NCBI RefSeq assembly: GCF_005116665.1
Contig: NZ_SWCJ01000001.1
Location: 372,001-436,000 of the forward strand
Reading direction: 5' to 3'
Source of the DNA: Ferrimonas aestuarii
GTDB taxonomy: Bacteria > Pseudomonadota > Gammaproteobacteria > Enterobacterales > Shewanellaceae
DNA length: 64,000 bases
Shown: piece after piece, positions 30,035 to 38,421 of the stretch
Layout: the number at the start of each line of letters is the position of its first letter
Position numbering within the stretch: position 1 is the first letter of the stretch
Notes under the pieces: model-generated
The model's input: only the letters and a program-made list of their open reading frames with translations
Databases searched by the model: none
What the model was told of the DNA's origin: nothing
Translations under genes and position numbers: made by a program

Positions 30035-30493
30035 ATGAAACGCTTTCTTTCAATGTTAATGCTGGCCAGCGCATTGCTGCTGCCCTCCACCTCGGCAATG
30101 GCAAATTTGCTGGAAACGCTAACCTCTCAACTGGGTGTCAGTGAGCAGCAAGCGCAAGGGGGATTAGGGGCGCTGTTGGCAACGGCGCAGCCGAACCTGT
30201 CTAGCGAAAACCTGTCGGCTCTTGGCGGCATCATTCCTAACATGGATGGGCTTTTGGCTACGGGCACCAAGTTGTTGTCATCGGGTGAGAGCTCGGATTC
30301 CGGTTTCGGCAGCATGCTGGGGCAGGTGATGGGAGACAGCGGCAGCTCTCTGCTGGGCTTAAATGATGCCTTTTCTAGCTTGGGTCTCGACAGCGCCATG
30401 GTTGGCCAGTTTAGCCAGATACTGCTGGATTACGTCAACTCTGAAGGGGGCCAAGCCTTGATGCAGCAGCTCAAAGGGGCACTGCTTCCTTGA
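30035..30493 (+). CDS. DUF2780-like secreted protein
   Basis: The 152-residue protein has a Sec signal peptide (about 1-23, cleavage near SAMA-N) and a Gly/Ser/Leu-rich mature part resembling DUF2780 proteins (VcgC/VcgE-like), with LTSQLGVSEQQAQGGLGALL near the start. These proteins have no assigned function. CGGAG lies about 10 nt before the ATG. It follows the hybrid kinase by 40 nt and could be read from the same transcript; a weak hairpin ends it. Confidence 0.72.
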   Translation: MKRFLSMLMLASALLLPSTSAMANLLETLTSQLGVSEQQAQGGLGALLATAQPNLSSENLSALGGIIPNMDGLLATGTKLLSSGESSDSGFGSMLGQVMGDSGSSLLGLNDAFSSLGLDSAMVGQFSQILLDYVNSEGGQALMQQLKGALLP

Positions 30494-30502
30494 TGACGAT
30501 AA

Positions 30503-30538
30503 AGGGGCTTTTCGGATGATGCCGACAAAGCCCCTTCA
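30503..30538 (+). terminator. Probable terminator after DUF2780-like gene
   Basis: A stem AAGGGGCTTT/AAAGCCCCTT, with further pairing of TCGG to CCGA inside the loop, is followed by CAATG with few T residues, so its strength is doubtful. Confidence 0.45.
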
Positions 30539-30540
30539 AT

Positions 30541-30899
30541 GAATGCCTGTCTTTTAAAAATTCGTGTCTTTAACACATCTCTCTAGCATCACACATCCTA
30601 GCCCTACCTACTTTACCGCTATCGTCCCCCCATTTGTTTACCTGTTCGGCTGGCGCCGTGAAGAGACCGTTACTCTTGGACGGCACTAAATCGTCTGCTT
30701 TGTGCCCAAACCTGCCATTCTCACTGAACCCGAACAACGTCTTGCCGGCGAAGGCCGGTATCCAGTGCCCTTGTACTTAAGGACGGTTTCTACGGCTCAG
30801 CTCAGAATGGGATTCTATAAGAGATCACTGCGATTCAAGACTTCTATGTTTTACCCTAAGAATGTATGGCGCTTGATCTAAGCCATTGTTTTTTATATC
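30541..30899. other. Intergenic region left of the cassette cluster
   Basis: I see no gene. It holds the REP-like palindrome at 30738-30765 and becomes AT-rich from about 30800 toward the cassette cluster, so the transfer boundary probably lies within it. Confidence 0.45.
30738..30765. repeat. REP-like interspersed palindrome
   Basis: The core TTGCCGGCGAAGGCCGGTA forms a short GC-rich hairpin and is followed by TCCAG. This resembles the widespread proteobacterial palindrome with GCGAAAGCGGGAATCCAG-type sequence. Only one copy was seen in the window, so the repeat status rests on resemblance. Confidence 0.45.
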
Positions 30900-30936
30900 T
30901 AACAATGTAAGTTAGTCGCATTGTCGTGCGTTAAGT
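30900..30936 (+). other. Degenerate attC-like remnant at left edge of cassette cluster
   Basis: TAACAATG pairs with CATTG and GTTA across a short loop, and the 3' end GTTAAGT fits the GTTRRRY core. It shares the 12-mer GTAAGTTAGTCG with the attC at 32460-32558, which supports a common origin despite its short length. Confidence 0.45.
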
Positions 30937-31016
30937 GACCGTAGACGGTCACCTACAGGATTTGGCGTTTACTGTGAATTCTCAGTAATACACTGTTAGC
31001 TGTAAAAGGAGATACC

Positions 31017-31640
31017 GTGGCAGTTGGTGAAAATACCGTTAATTATATTGAAATCATTAAGGCTACAGGTCCTTATTTAGTGGCTATGGTAGGAATGTTC
31101 TTTGGGTTTTTCCAATTTAAAAAAACAATTCAATCTCAGAAAGAATTAGCCAAAATCTCAAAAGAAAAAGATATTGAAATTGCGAACATTCAAAATATAT
31201 CTGTAAGAAACATGGAAGCCATGAAAAATCGTCAATTAGCTATATCGAAATTACAAGAAGTCTATAGCCCAATGTATGCGAAAATTGAATCTCTTTTGCA
31301 TGTTTATTGTGGTCTAGTTACAAAGAAACAACCTGCTAATGTGATTAAAAGCGATTTGGAAAAAATGGTAATTGATGACTATCTACTTTTAACAACCGAG
31401 AAGCATAAATTAGTTTTAGCTGAAGCAATAGCAATTTGCCAAGTTTTACAAGATCACAAAGCGTATGAATTAGCCGTAAAATTGGACTTTAAAATCATTG
31501 AGGTTTTGTCATTATTTGATTTTACGGGTAATTCCTGTGGAAGCGAGCATATAGACAAGCTTCGAGAAGTACAAAAAGATTTGGGGCTTTTATATGTTTC
31601 GTTTTTTTACAGAGTCGCAAATTTGAATGAATACAGCTAA
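31017..31640 (+). CDS. Cassette-encoded membrane-anchored protein of unknown function
   Basis: I do not recognise this 207-residue protein. A GTG start has AAAAGGAG 5 nt upstream. It has one N-terminal membrane helix (about residues 14-32, YLVAMVGMFFGFFQF), then a basic, coiled-coil-prone stretch (33-75) and a helical cytoplasmic domain. The coding DNA is AT-rich compared with the core genes on both sides. The TAA stop forms the first bases of an attC site, which marks it as the payload of an integron cassette. A defence or stress role is possible, as for other cassette proteins, but nothing in the sequence proves it. Confidence 0.75.
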   Translation: MAVGENTVNYIEIIKATGPYLVAMVGMFFGFFQFKKTIQSQKELAKISKEKDIEIANIQNISVRNMEAMKNRQLAISKLQEVYSPMYAKIESLLHVYCGLVTKKQPANVIKSDLEKMVIDDYLLLTTEKHKLVLAEAIAICQVLQDHKAYELAVKLDFKIIEVLSLFDFTGNSCGSEHIDKLREVQKDLGLLYVSFFYRVANLNEYS

Positions 31641-31724
31641 CAAGTAGTTTAAATGGAATAAAAACAGTTGGCTATCGCTTCGCGATTATAGCCAACCATC
31701 TTATCCGCTTAACGAGGCGTTATG
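31637..31724 (+). other. attC recombination site 1
   Basis: The outer arms CTAAC and GTTA enclose 5-nt spacers and the second pair GTTTAA-TGG / CCGC-TTAAC, with an extra base in one arm as in true attC sites. The centre forms a stem GTTGGCTAT/ATAGCCAAC. The ATG of the next cassette ORF starts inside the GTTATG end. Confidence 0.75.
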
Positions 31725-32462
31725 TCTTTAGGAATTTATGAGTTTATGAATTTATTAAGTGATTGTATGCTTGGAGGCAATCAGTTGCGTACGTATAACG
31801 AACGTGGTGAGCTGTTTCCAGATCCGAACCTTATATTTAACATTGACCATATGTGTGCTTTTGTATCGATGGAGTTGAAACAGTGGCAACTACACGCGAG
31901 TAAAGTAGATGAGGATCTACGTTCGAGTAACACTACTCAAAGCACAAGAATCATGTTTGATGAATTTAACATGCGCTTATATCTAAAAAGCTTGTTAAGT
32001 GTTTGCACCTACTATGTTGCTTGAGTTGAAGCAATTGATAAGCTTATGCAGCAAATGTATCGAATAAACAATCAATATCGATTTGGGCTAAAAAAGCCCA
32101 AGCTAAAGGATAAAGTCGATATGAACTTTCACAATAAAGTAAAGTTTATACGAGACAAATCATTTATTCACCAAGACTCTAAGGAAATTTCTAACCCTAT
32201 GGATAAGAGAACCGCAATGGACTGGACTTTACGCGTCTCATCTAAGCAGGGCAGTTCTACAACATGTGAGAGTTATCGGTTTGGTGATGGTGGTTGGTTT
32301 GTTGAAGTCAATGGATTAAGAACTCAATCTTCAATCGATATTCAAGTAACCGGATTCAGCGACTTCTGTAATAAAGCAATTGAGCAACTTAATGTAAGAA
32401 GAAAGCGAGCAAGTGGGTATTTTCAGTCCTTGTCAGAAGCAATGGGTGTGATCAAAGCATAA
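31722..32462 (+). pseudogene. Cassette-encoded gene interrupted by an in-frame TGA
   Basis: Two open stretches, 31722-32024 and 32046-32462, are in the same frame and are separated only by a TGA at 32022-32024 followed by eight sense codons. Read through, they give one protein of about 246 residues that begins at the attC end and stops exactly on the next attC site, so a single gene broken by a nonsense change is the simplest reading. The product family is not recognised; the first half is acidic and helical, the second half basic. Alternatives are a sequencing error, a working truncated protein of 100 residues, or recoding. Confidence 0.7.
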
Positions 32463-32559
32463 CAAAGGCATCAAGGTGACTTGTTAGATTCGGCAGTTTT
32501 GGTATCGAGTTTAGCGCGCTTGGTAAGTTAGTCGAGGCGCACCTCATGCCAAGCGTTAC
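32459..32559 (+). other. attC recombination site 2
   Basis: TAAC at 32460 pairs with GTTA at 32555; after spacers of 5 and 6 nt, CATCAAGGTG faces CACCTCATG, with one extra base in the left arm as expected for the extrahelical bases of attC. The TAA stop of the upstream cassette gene overlaps the TAAC. Between 32560 and 32756 I see no further gene. Confidence 0.75.
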
Positions 32560-32756
32560 TCCATCCACCCAATGACCGCTGTTGGCCGGTTGTGCCCTCC
32601 ATGCTTTAACGTTGCTCATGCATTGATAAACGTCTTGGCCTTATTAATTCAGGATGTTGTCAGCCGGATGATGAGGGCTTGTGGTAGGCTTGAATCTGCG
32701 TATCCAAGGCGGTTGATGTCACCGTTTCAACCATGGCCGTAGCGAAGGTTAACTTT

Positions 32757-33209
32757 ATGAATAATAAAATAGAGTCAGTTTTAGTCGTGTGCATGGGCAA
32801 CATCTGCCGCAGTCCTACGGCTGAGGCGGTATTTCGTCAGCGTTTTTCTGAAGCCGGGTTACAGGTTGAGCTCGATTCCGCGGGAACCATCGCCCATCAT
32901 CAGGGAGAGCGTCCCGATGCCCGCTCCATGGAGGCAGGGCGAAAGCGCGGCTACGATTTTGGCCAGATGCGAGCGCGTCAGGTTGTTAGCGACGACTTTG
33001 AGCGCTTTGACCTGATTCTCGCTGCTGACCGCGACAACCTATCCGACCTTAAGCGTCGCTGTCCTGCAGAGCATCAACATAAGTTGGGTCTGATTCTTGG
33101 CGACCAAGAGGTTCCTGATCCCTATTATGGTGGCGACAGAGGGTTTGAGCTGGTTTTAGATCTGATTGAAACCGCTGCAGATAACCTAATCCAGCGCCTG
33201 CAAAAGTAG
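32757..33209 (+). CDS. Low-molecular-weight protein-tyrosine-phosphatase
   Basis: The 150-residue enzyme dephosphorylates protein tyrosines. It has the P-loop VCMGNICRSPTAE (Cys and Arg of CX5R, about residues 10-18) and the general-acid loop DPYYGG near residue 121. No tyrosine kinase or capsule export gene lies nearby, so the usual Wzc/Wzb partnership cannot be claimed. The ATG at 32757 (GAAGG upstream) is preferred over one at 32733. It lies just right of the cassette cluster but has core-like composition. Confidence 0.88.
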   Translation: MNNKIESVLVVCMGNICRSPTAEAVFRQRFSEAGLQVELDSAGTIAHHQGERPDARSMEAGRKRGYDFGQMRARQVVSDDFERFDLILAADRDNLSDLKRRCPAEHQHKLGLILGDQEVPDPYYGGDRGFELVLDLIETAADNLIQRLQK

Positions 33210-33247
33210 GCTGACTAAGTGTAAACATAAGCCTTGTCATTAAAACC

Positions 33248-33278
33248 AAAAATCCGAAGCCAGTGCTTCGGATTTTTG
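33248..33278 (+). terminator. Bidirectional terminator between the phosphatase gene and csiV
   Basis: A 13-bp stem from AAAAATCCGAAGC to GCTTCGGATTTTT with loop CAGT lies between convergent genes. Confidence 0.88.
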
Positions 33279-33322
33279 TTGTGCGTTCGGCGCAGGTGCC
33301 GCCAGAGACTGAGGTTTTACCT

Positions 33323-34288
33323 TTACTCTTCGGTTTCCGCCTTTGGCTGTGGCATGCGGCGAATTTGCACCACCATGCCTAAGCGTGGGTGGTCAAAGTA
33401 GTGCACCTCGCGGCTACGAACCCGTCGGCTTTGCTTCATCTCGATGATGCTCAAAAACGGCTCGGTCTCCACCTGCTGTTCCTGTTCGGTCGCCAGCTCT
33501 AGGGTGTCATTGACGGCGGAGTTTAAGCTGCTCTGCTCAGCTTCTTCGGCGGTAAGCTGACGAGTAATAGGCCGCTCTATCTCTTCTCTAAGCTGCAGCT
33601 TTGTATCGATATAGAGGAAGTGATTCAGGTAGATGCGCAGCCAGCCATCCAATTCCCAAACCGGATCTGTTTGGGCCGAATAGGGCACTAATGGCCAGCT
33701 GAAATCGAACTGGGAGAAGGCGCTGTCTTGAGCTGGACGCAGGCGGCCATCGGCAAAGAAGCGCTCGCCGAAGTTGTTGCCACTGTATAACCGGTACGCT
33801 TGGCTGTTGCCGCGGCTGTATACCGGTTGCTTCCAGACCGAATGCAGTTTCAGCTTCATGCCTTGGCGCTTAAGTTTGTTGAGCGCGGCGGTAAACTCCA
33901 GTTCTGAATCATCCAGCAAAAACGGTTTGCCCAGCAAAGGATCGCCGGGCAAGTTTGAGGTCACCACATTGGGTAATTGAGAGGGAAGCTGCGGCTTTTG
34001 CGGCGCGGCTGGCTCAGGGCAGGGCTCCTGATTCTGCCAGCTGTATGGATCGCATTCGCTCAAGGCGCCGGTCAATGAGGTGAGATCAGGCATCATCGCC
34101 GGCCCAAGAAGGTCGAACGTGTGGCTGGTCTTCACTGGCGCTTTGTCTTCCGGCCAAGTTTCACTGGAACTTTGTGGTCGCTCAAACACCGCCACTTCAA
34201 CTTCAAACCAGGTGGCAAGCTCGGCGTTGGCCGGTGCGGCAAGGGCACTGGCCAGCAAGGTTAATGCGACAAACGTCTGTCTAATCAT
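33323..34288 (-). CDS. csiV: CsiV-like peptidoglycan-binding protein
   Basis: The 321-residue protein has a Sec signal peptide (about 1-22) followed by ATWFEVEVAVFERPQ, the typical start of CsiV-family proteins. In Vibrio cholerae CsiV binds peptidoglycan and LpoA and activates the cell-wall synthase PBP1A. The gene overlaps the end of mfd in an ATGA, a neighbourhood I associate with this family. The middle is Pro-rich, and the C-terminus (VHYFDHPRLGMVVQIRR-like) is the conserved end. Identification is by recall of family features. Confidence 0.75.
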   Translation of the reverse strand: MIRQTFVALTLLASALAAPANAELATWFEVEVAVFERPQSSSETWPEDKAPVKTSHTFDLLGPAMMPDLTSLTGALSECDPYSWQNQEPCPEPAAPQKPQLPSQLPNVVTSNLPGDPLLGKPFLLDDSELEFTAALNKLKRQGMKLKLHSVWKQPVYSRGNSQAYRLYSGNNFGERFFADGRLRPAQDSAFSQFDFSWPLVPYSAQTDPVWELDGWLRIYLNHFLYIDTKLQLREEIERPITRQLTAEEAEQSSLNSAVNDTLELATEQEQQVETEPFLSIIEMKQSRRVRSREVHYFDHPRLGMVVQIRRMPQPKAETEE

Positions 34289-37200
34289 TGATTTCCCAAT
34301 AAAGTGAGCAGTTGCTCCAAAGTATCTAGACGAGCTTTGGCTTCCTGCTGCTCATCTTGATAACGCAATTTAGTCGGACCATCCATTCGGTAGCGTCCCG
34401 GATCTGATTGTAGCAAACCAATGACGATTTCCGGAGTCACTTTGGTGTCTGGGCCGAACTCAATGCTGCCGCCTTTGGTGTGGCCATCGATACGTCGAAT
34501 GCCCAGGGCCATCGCCTTAAGTTTGAGTGCGGTAACTCGTAATAAGTTCTCGGTGGCGTCCGGCAGTTTGCCAAAGCGGTCCACCAATTCAACTCGGGTT
34601 TCCATCAGTTCATCGCCATTGTTGCAGGAGGCGATGCGTTTGTAGATAGCCAGACGGGTGTTGACGTGGGGAATGTAATCATCGGGCAGCAGTGCAGGCA
34701 GTTTCATCTCCACTTCGGTCTGCTCGGCGAGAATCTGATCCAGAGACGGCTCTTTGCCCGCTTTGAGGGCGGCAACGGTCTGCTCCAGCATGTCCATGTA
34801 GAGGCTAAAGCCCACTTTGGCGATGTGGCCACTTTGCTCATCGCCCAGCAGTTCACCGGCACCTCGAATCTCCAGATCCTGAGTGGCCAACATGAAGCCC
34901 GCTCCCAAGTCTTCCAGTTGCGAAATCGCCTCCAGACGTTTCTGAGCGTCTTTGGTGAGCTTCTTGGTTGCGGTGAGCAGATAGGCGTAGGCTTGATGGT
35001 GAGAGCGGCCTACGCGGCCTCTGAGCTGGTGCAGCTGCGCCAGACCGAAGCGGTCGGCGCGCTCAATGATGATGGTGTTGGCACTGGGGATGTCGATGCC
35101 GGTTTCGATGATGGTGGTGCACACCAACACGTTGAAGCGCTGGTGGTGGAAATCGCTCATCACCCGCTCCAGCTCGCGCTCTCGCATCTGGCCGTGGGCG
35201 ATGGCAAAACGAGCCTCAGGAACCAGCTCAGCCAGCTCTTTGGCGCAATCTTCGATGGTTTCCACGCTGTTGTGCAGGAAGTAAACCTGACCACCACGCA
35301 TGATCTCCCGCATCAGCGCTTCGCGGATAAGCTCCCCCTGTTTGGGGCGTACGAAGGTTTTCACCGACAGTCGACGGGCTGGCGGAGTGGCGATGATGGA
35401 CAGATCTCGCATGCCCGACATCGCCATGTTGAGGGTACGCGGAATTGGCGTCGCGGTCAGGGTTAGAATGTCCACTTCGGCGCGCAGCGCCTTGATCTGC
35501 TCTTTTTGACGCACTCCAAAACGGTGCTCTTCATCGACAATCAGCAGGCCGAGATCGGTAAATTTGATCTCTGATTGCAGTAGCTTGTGGGTGCCGATGA
35601 GGATGTCGACCTTACCTTCGGCCAGATCCGACAACACCTTTTTCTGTTCGCTGGCGGTCTTAAATCGAGACAGCACTTCGATGCGTACTGGCCAGTCGGC
35701 AAAGCGGTCGCGGAAGTTATCGTAGTGCTGCTGCGCAAGCAAAGTGGTGGGCACCAGTACGGCGACCTGCTTACCGCCGCTAACGGCCACGAAGGCGGCG
35801 CGCATGGCCACTTCGGTTTTACCAAAGCCTACGTCACCACACACCAGGCGATCCATGGCGTTGCTGGTGCGCATGTCTCGCACCACGGCATCGATGGCGT
35901 TGTGCTGATCGATGGTCTCCTCAAAGGGGAAGGAGGCGGAGAACTTGGTGTATTCAACGTCATCCAGCTCAAAGGCAAAGCCGGGTTTGGCTTCACGGCG
36001 AGCATAGACATCCAGCAGTTCGGCGGCCACATCACGTACTTTTTCGGCGGCTTTGCGGCGGGCTTTGTCCCAGGCTTCAGAGCCCAGCTTGTTGAGGGTG
36101 ACTTCGCTGTCTTCATTGGCGTGGTAGCGGCTGATGAGGTGCAGCGCCGACACCGGCACATACAGCTTGGCGTCGTCGCGATACTTTAGCACCAAAAATT
36201 CGGTGCTCATGCCACCGGCATCCAGAGTTTGTAGCCCTTGATAGCTGCCCACCCCGTGTTTGAGGTGGACCACTGGTTGGCCGACTTTCAGCTCGGCCAG
36301 GTTTCGAATGAGGGTATCGGAGCTGACCGCTTTGCGGGCGCGGCGGCGTTGACGCACTCGGCCACCCAAAAGCTCCTCTTCACAGACGATGGCAAGTTTC
36401 TGCTTGTCCAGCACCACACTGTTGGCCAGTGGCGATACCACCAGGCCGATGGGTGCATCACTGTCGAGGAACTGATCCAGATGCTCGAAGGGCTGAATGT
36501 TGAGCTGCAAAGGTTTGAGCAGCTCCATCAGCGCTTCGCGGCGACCGTCGGTTTCCACACTAAACAGGGTGCGTTTAACTTCAGACAGGCGGGTTGCCAG
36601 TGCTGACGTGGGCTGTTTGAGCTGATGGTTTACGGCGATGTCACCAATGGCGGTAACCCCCGCTTGTGGCTGTTTGGCAATTTCGCTGATCTCGTCGGTC
36701 AGCTGAATTCGGCCATGGGGCTTCATCAGTGAGAACAGCTCTTCTGGGCGCATAAACAGCTGCTCAGGTGGCAGTAGCGGCCGCAGTGGGTCGACGCCAT
36801 AGTTCTCATAGCGGTGCTGAGCGTCCACCAGATACTGTTCGGCGCTGGCCTGAATGTCACCGGTGGTCAGCAGCTGTACCTGCTCAGGCAGGTAATCGAA
36901 CAGGGTCGCGGTTTCGTCAAAGAACAGTGGCAGGTAGTTGTCTACGCCGCCGGGCATCAAACCTTTGCTGATCTGCTGATAGACCGATTCTGACTCGTTG
37001 CTGATGCGGTTGAAGTGCTGACCCCAGTGGCTACGAAAGCGTTCAATGGCTTTATCGTTGGTGGGGAACTCGCGCGCGGGCAGGAGGCGAATCTTATCTA
37101 AGGTGCCGCCGCTGCGCTGACTGTCCACATCGAAGGTACGGATCGATTCCAGCTCATCGTCGAACAGATCCAAACGCAAAGGTTCGTCGCTGCCCATGGG

Positions 37201-37722
37201 GAACAGATCAATAATCGAGCCGCGCACCGCAAACTCACCGTGCTCATACACTTGTTCCACATGGTGGTAACCGGCTTGGGTTAGGTTGTGCTTGAGGCTG
37301 GCAACGTTGATGGTTTGCCCGGGCTCCAACAGCAAGACTTGGCTGGCCACGTAATCGACTGGCGATAGCCTGACCATGGCGGTGTTCACAGGCACGATGA
37401 CCAAACCTGAGGTTAGGTTGGGCAAGTGGTACAGGGCTTCTAAGCGCTGGGATACGATGTCCTGATGAGGCGAGAAGCTGTCGTAGGGCAGCACTTCACG
37501 ATCTGGGAACAGGGTGACATCCAGATCCGGGCACAGGTAACTGAGCTCCTGCTCAAGGTGCAGCGCACTGGGCGTATCTTTGGTTATCAGCAGACTGACG
37601 CCTTGGTGTTGGCGTACCAGTCGGCTGATGGTGAGGCTTAAAGCGCAACCAAGCAGGCCGGTTAGGCGGCGCTTGGTGCCTGGGCCAGCTTTCGCTGGCG
37701 ACAGTGGGGAGAAACGACTCAT
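34285..37722 (-). CDS. mfd: Transcription-repair coupling factor Mfd
   Basis: Mfd removes RNA polymerase stalled at DNA lesions and recruits UvrA. The 1145-residue protein has the UvrB-like N-terminal module, the RNA polymerase interaction domain (about 480-560, VVHLKHGVGSYQGL), and RecG-like helicase motifs: Walker A GDVGFGKTEVAM, DEEHRFGV, TATPIPRTLNMA and QLRGRVGRS, followed by the C-terminal regulatory domain. The length is normal. The csiV gene overlaps its stop by 4 nt. The ribosome site before the ATG at 37722 is weak. Confidence 0.97.
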   Translation of the reverse strand: MSRFSPLSPAKAGPGTKRRLTGLLGCALSLTISRLVRQHQGVSLLITKDTPSALHLEQELSYLCPDLDVTLFPDREVLPYDSFSPHQDIVSQRLEALYHLPNLTSGLVIVPVNTAMVRLSPVDYVASQVLLLEPGQTINVASLKHNLTQAGYHHVEQVYEHGEFAVRGSIIDLFPMGSDEPLRLDLFDDELESIRTFDVDSQRSGGTLDKIRLLPAREFPTNDKAIERFRSHWGQHFNRISNESESVYQQISKGLMPGGVDNYLPLFFDETATLFDYLPEQVQLLTTGDIQASAEQYLVDAQHRYENYGVDPLRPLLPPEQLFMRPEELFSLMKPHGRIQLTDEISEIAKQPQAGVTAIGDIAVNHQLKQPTSALATRLSEVKRTLFSVETDGRREALMELLKPLQLNIQPFEHLDQFLDSDAPIGLVVSPLANSVVLDKQKLAIVCEEELLGGRVRQRRRARKAVSSDTLIRNLAELKVGQPVVHLKHGVGSYQGLQTLDAGGMSTEFLVLKYRDDAKLYVPVSALHLISRYHANEDSEVTLNKLGSEAWDKARRKAAEKVRDVAAELLDVYARREAKPGFAFELDDVEYTKFSASFPFEETIDQHNAIDAVVRDMRTSNAMDRLVCGDVGFGKTEVAMRAAFVAVSGGKQVAVLVPTTLLAQQHYDNFRDRFADWPVRIEVLSRFKTASEQKKVLSDLAEGKVDILIGTHKLLQSEIKFTDLGLLIVDEEHRFGVRQKEQIKALRAEVDILTLTATPIPRTLNMAMSGMRDLSIIATPPARRLSVKTFVRPKQGELIREALMREIMRGGQVYFLHNSVETIEDCAKELAELVPEARFAIAHGQMRERELERVMSDFHHQRFNVLVCTTIIETGIDIPSANTIIIERADRFGLAQLHQLRGRVGRSHHQAYAYLLTATKKLTKDAQKRLEAISQLEDLGAGFMLATQDLEIRGAGELLGDEQSGHIAKVGFSLYMDMLEQTVAALKAGKEPSLDQILAEQTEVEMKLPALLPDDYIPHVNTRLAIYKRIASCNNGDELMETRVELVDRFGKLPDATENLLRVTALKLKAMALGIRRIDGHTKGGSIEFGPDTKVTPEIVIGLLQSDPGRYRMDGPTKLRYQDEQQEAKARLDTLEQLLTLLGNQ

Positions 37723-37773
37723 ATTACAAACTTGTGTTGTTCTCCGGCGAACACCGCCGAAGGCTTTCGAATG

Positions 37774-38352
37774 TTAATCCGCCTGTTGGCGGCGGGCGGC
37801 GGCTCGAGCGCGCAGGTGGCGCTGTTCTACCTGTAAGCTAGCGTGCACTAACTGCTCCTGATCACCATCGCTAATGCTGGTGAAATCCAGGTGCCAGTGG
37901 TAGCGGTCTTCAACCTGCTGACAGTCGATCACCTCGGCGATGGCGTAAACGGCGATGTTCTCTTCGCTTACCAGCAGCTTGATCTCCAATACCGTTCCCA
38001 CCTCGATCGCCTGTTGGTGGCTGACTTTTACGCCACTGCCGCCAAAGCTGACCCCTTTGCAGCGGTAGTGGGCTTCAAGGGAGTTGGCCAGCTGCATCTG
38101 CAGGACCAGATCGATTTTTCGATTTTGCAGATTCAGGTATTCCGCTAACTCGGCGGTTTCCTGTTTGAGGTTGCTCATCAGTGGCAACACCCGCTGTTCA
38201 ACTTGATTGACCTGAGCCATCAACTGGAAGGCGCTGGGCATCATGGCGATCAGGGCATCGTCGTCCACCAGCTTGAACTCTGGTTCGATTGGGTCGGCCA
38301 GCAATAGAAAATCGCAGGCAACGCTGAAGAAGTTCTGGTGCTCGTTTGTCAT
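37774..38352 (-). CDS. PilZ-like domain protein with degenerate c-di-GMP motif
   Basis: The 192-residue cytoplasmic protein has a helical N-terminal half (about 1-85) and a beta-rich C-terminal half resembling PilZ (HYRCKGVSFGGSGVKVS onward). The usual D/NxSxxG binding motif is replaced by SFGGSG and the RxxxR is not evident, so cyclic di-GMP binding is doubtful. The tail is Arg-rich. It lies after mfd on the same strand with a 51-nt gap and is divergent from lolC. Confidence 0.65.
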   Translation of the reverse strand: MTNEHQNFFSVACDFLLLADPIEPEFKLVDDDALIAMMPSAFQLMAQVNQVEQRVLPLMSNLKQETAELAEYLNLQNRKIDLVLQMQLANSLEAHYRCKGVSFGGSGVKVSHQQAIEVGTVLEIKLLVSEENIAVYAIAEVIDCQQVEDRYHWHLDFTSISDGDQEQLVHASLQVEQRHLRARAAARRQQAD

Positions 38353-38421
38353 GGCGGCGCTTGTATCCAGTGGGTGAATAACTTTATTATCCGATAACTT
38401 ATGTATTTGGCAAATGGTTAA

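Larger units (their letters stand above)
30900..32559 (+). mobile_element. Integron-type gene cassette cluster without integrase (CALIN-like)
   Basis: Two AT-rich ORFs in the same orientation are each followed by an attC-like site whose TAAC arm overlaps the TAA stop of the ORF. The sites end in GTTA, directly before the next ORF or the flanking chromosome. A shortened attC-like remnant marks the left edge. Cassette A spans about 30931-31719 and cassette B about 31720-32555. No intI-like tyrosine recombinase gene lies nearby. Flanking genes have normal GC content and are core-like. Confidence 0.72.

Noticed and set aside
30899..31000. A longer attC-like pairing from CTAACA (30899) to TGTTAG (30995)
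   Set aside because: The outer arms pair but the inner arms do not, and the spacer sequences match rather than differ. The shorter element ending at GTTAAGT (30936) fits better.
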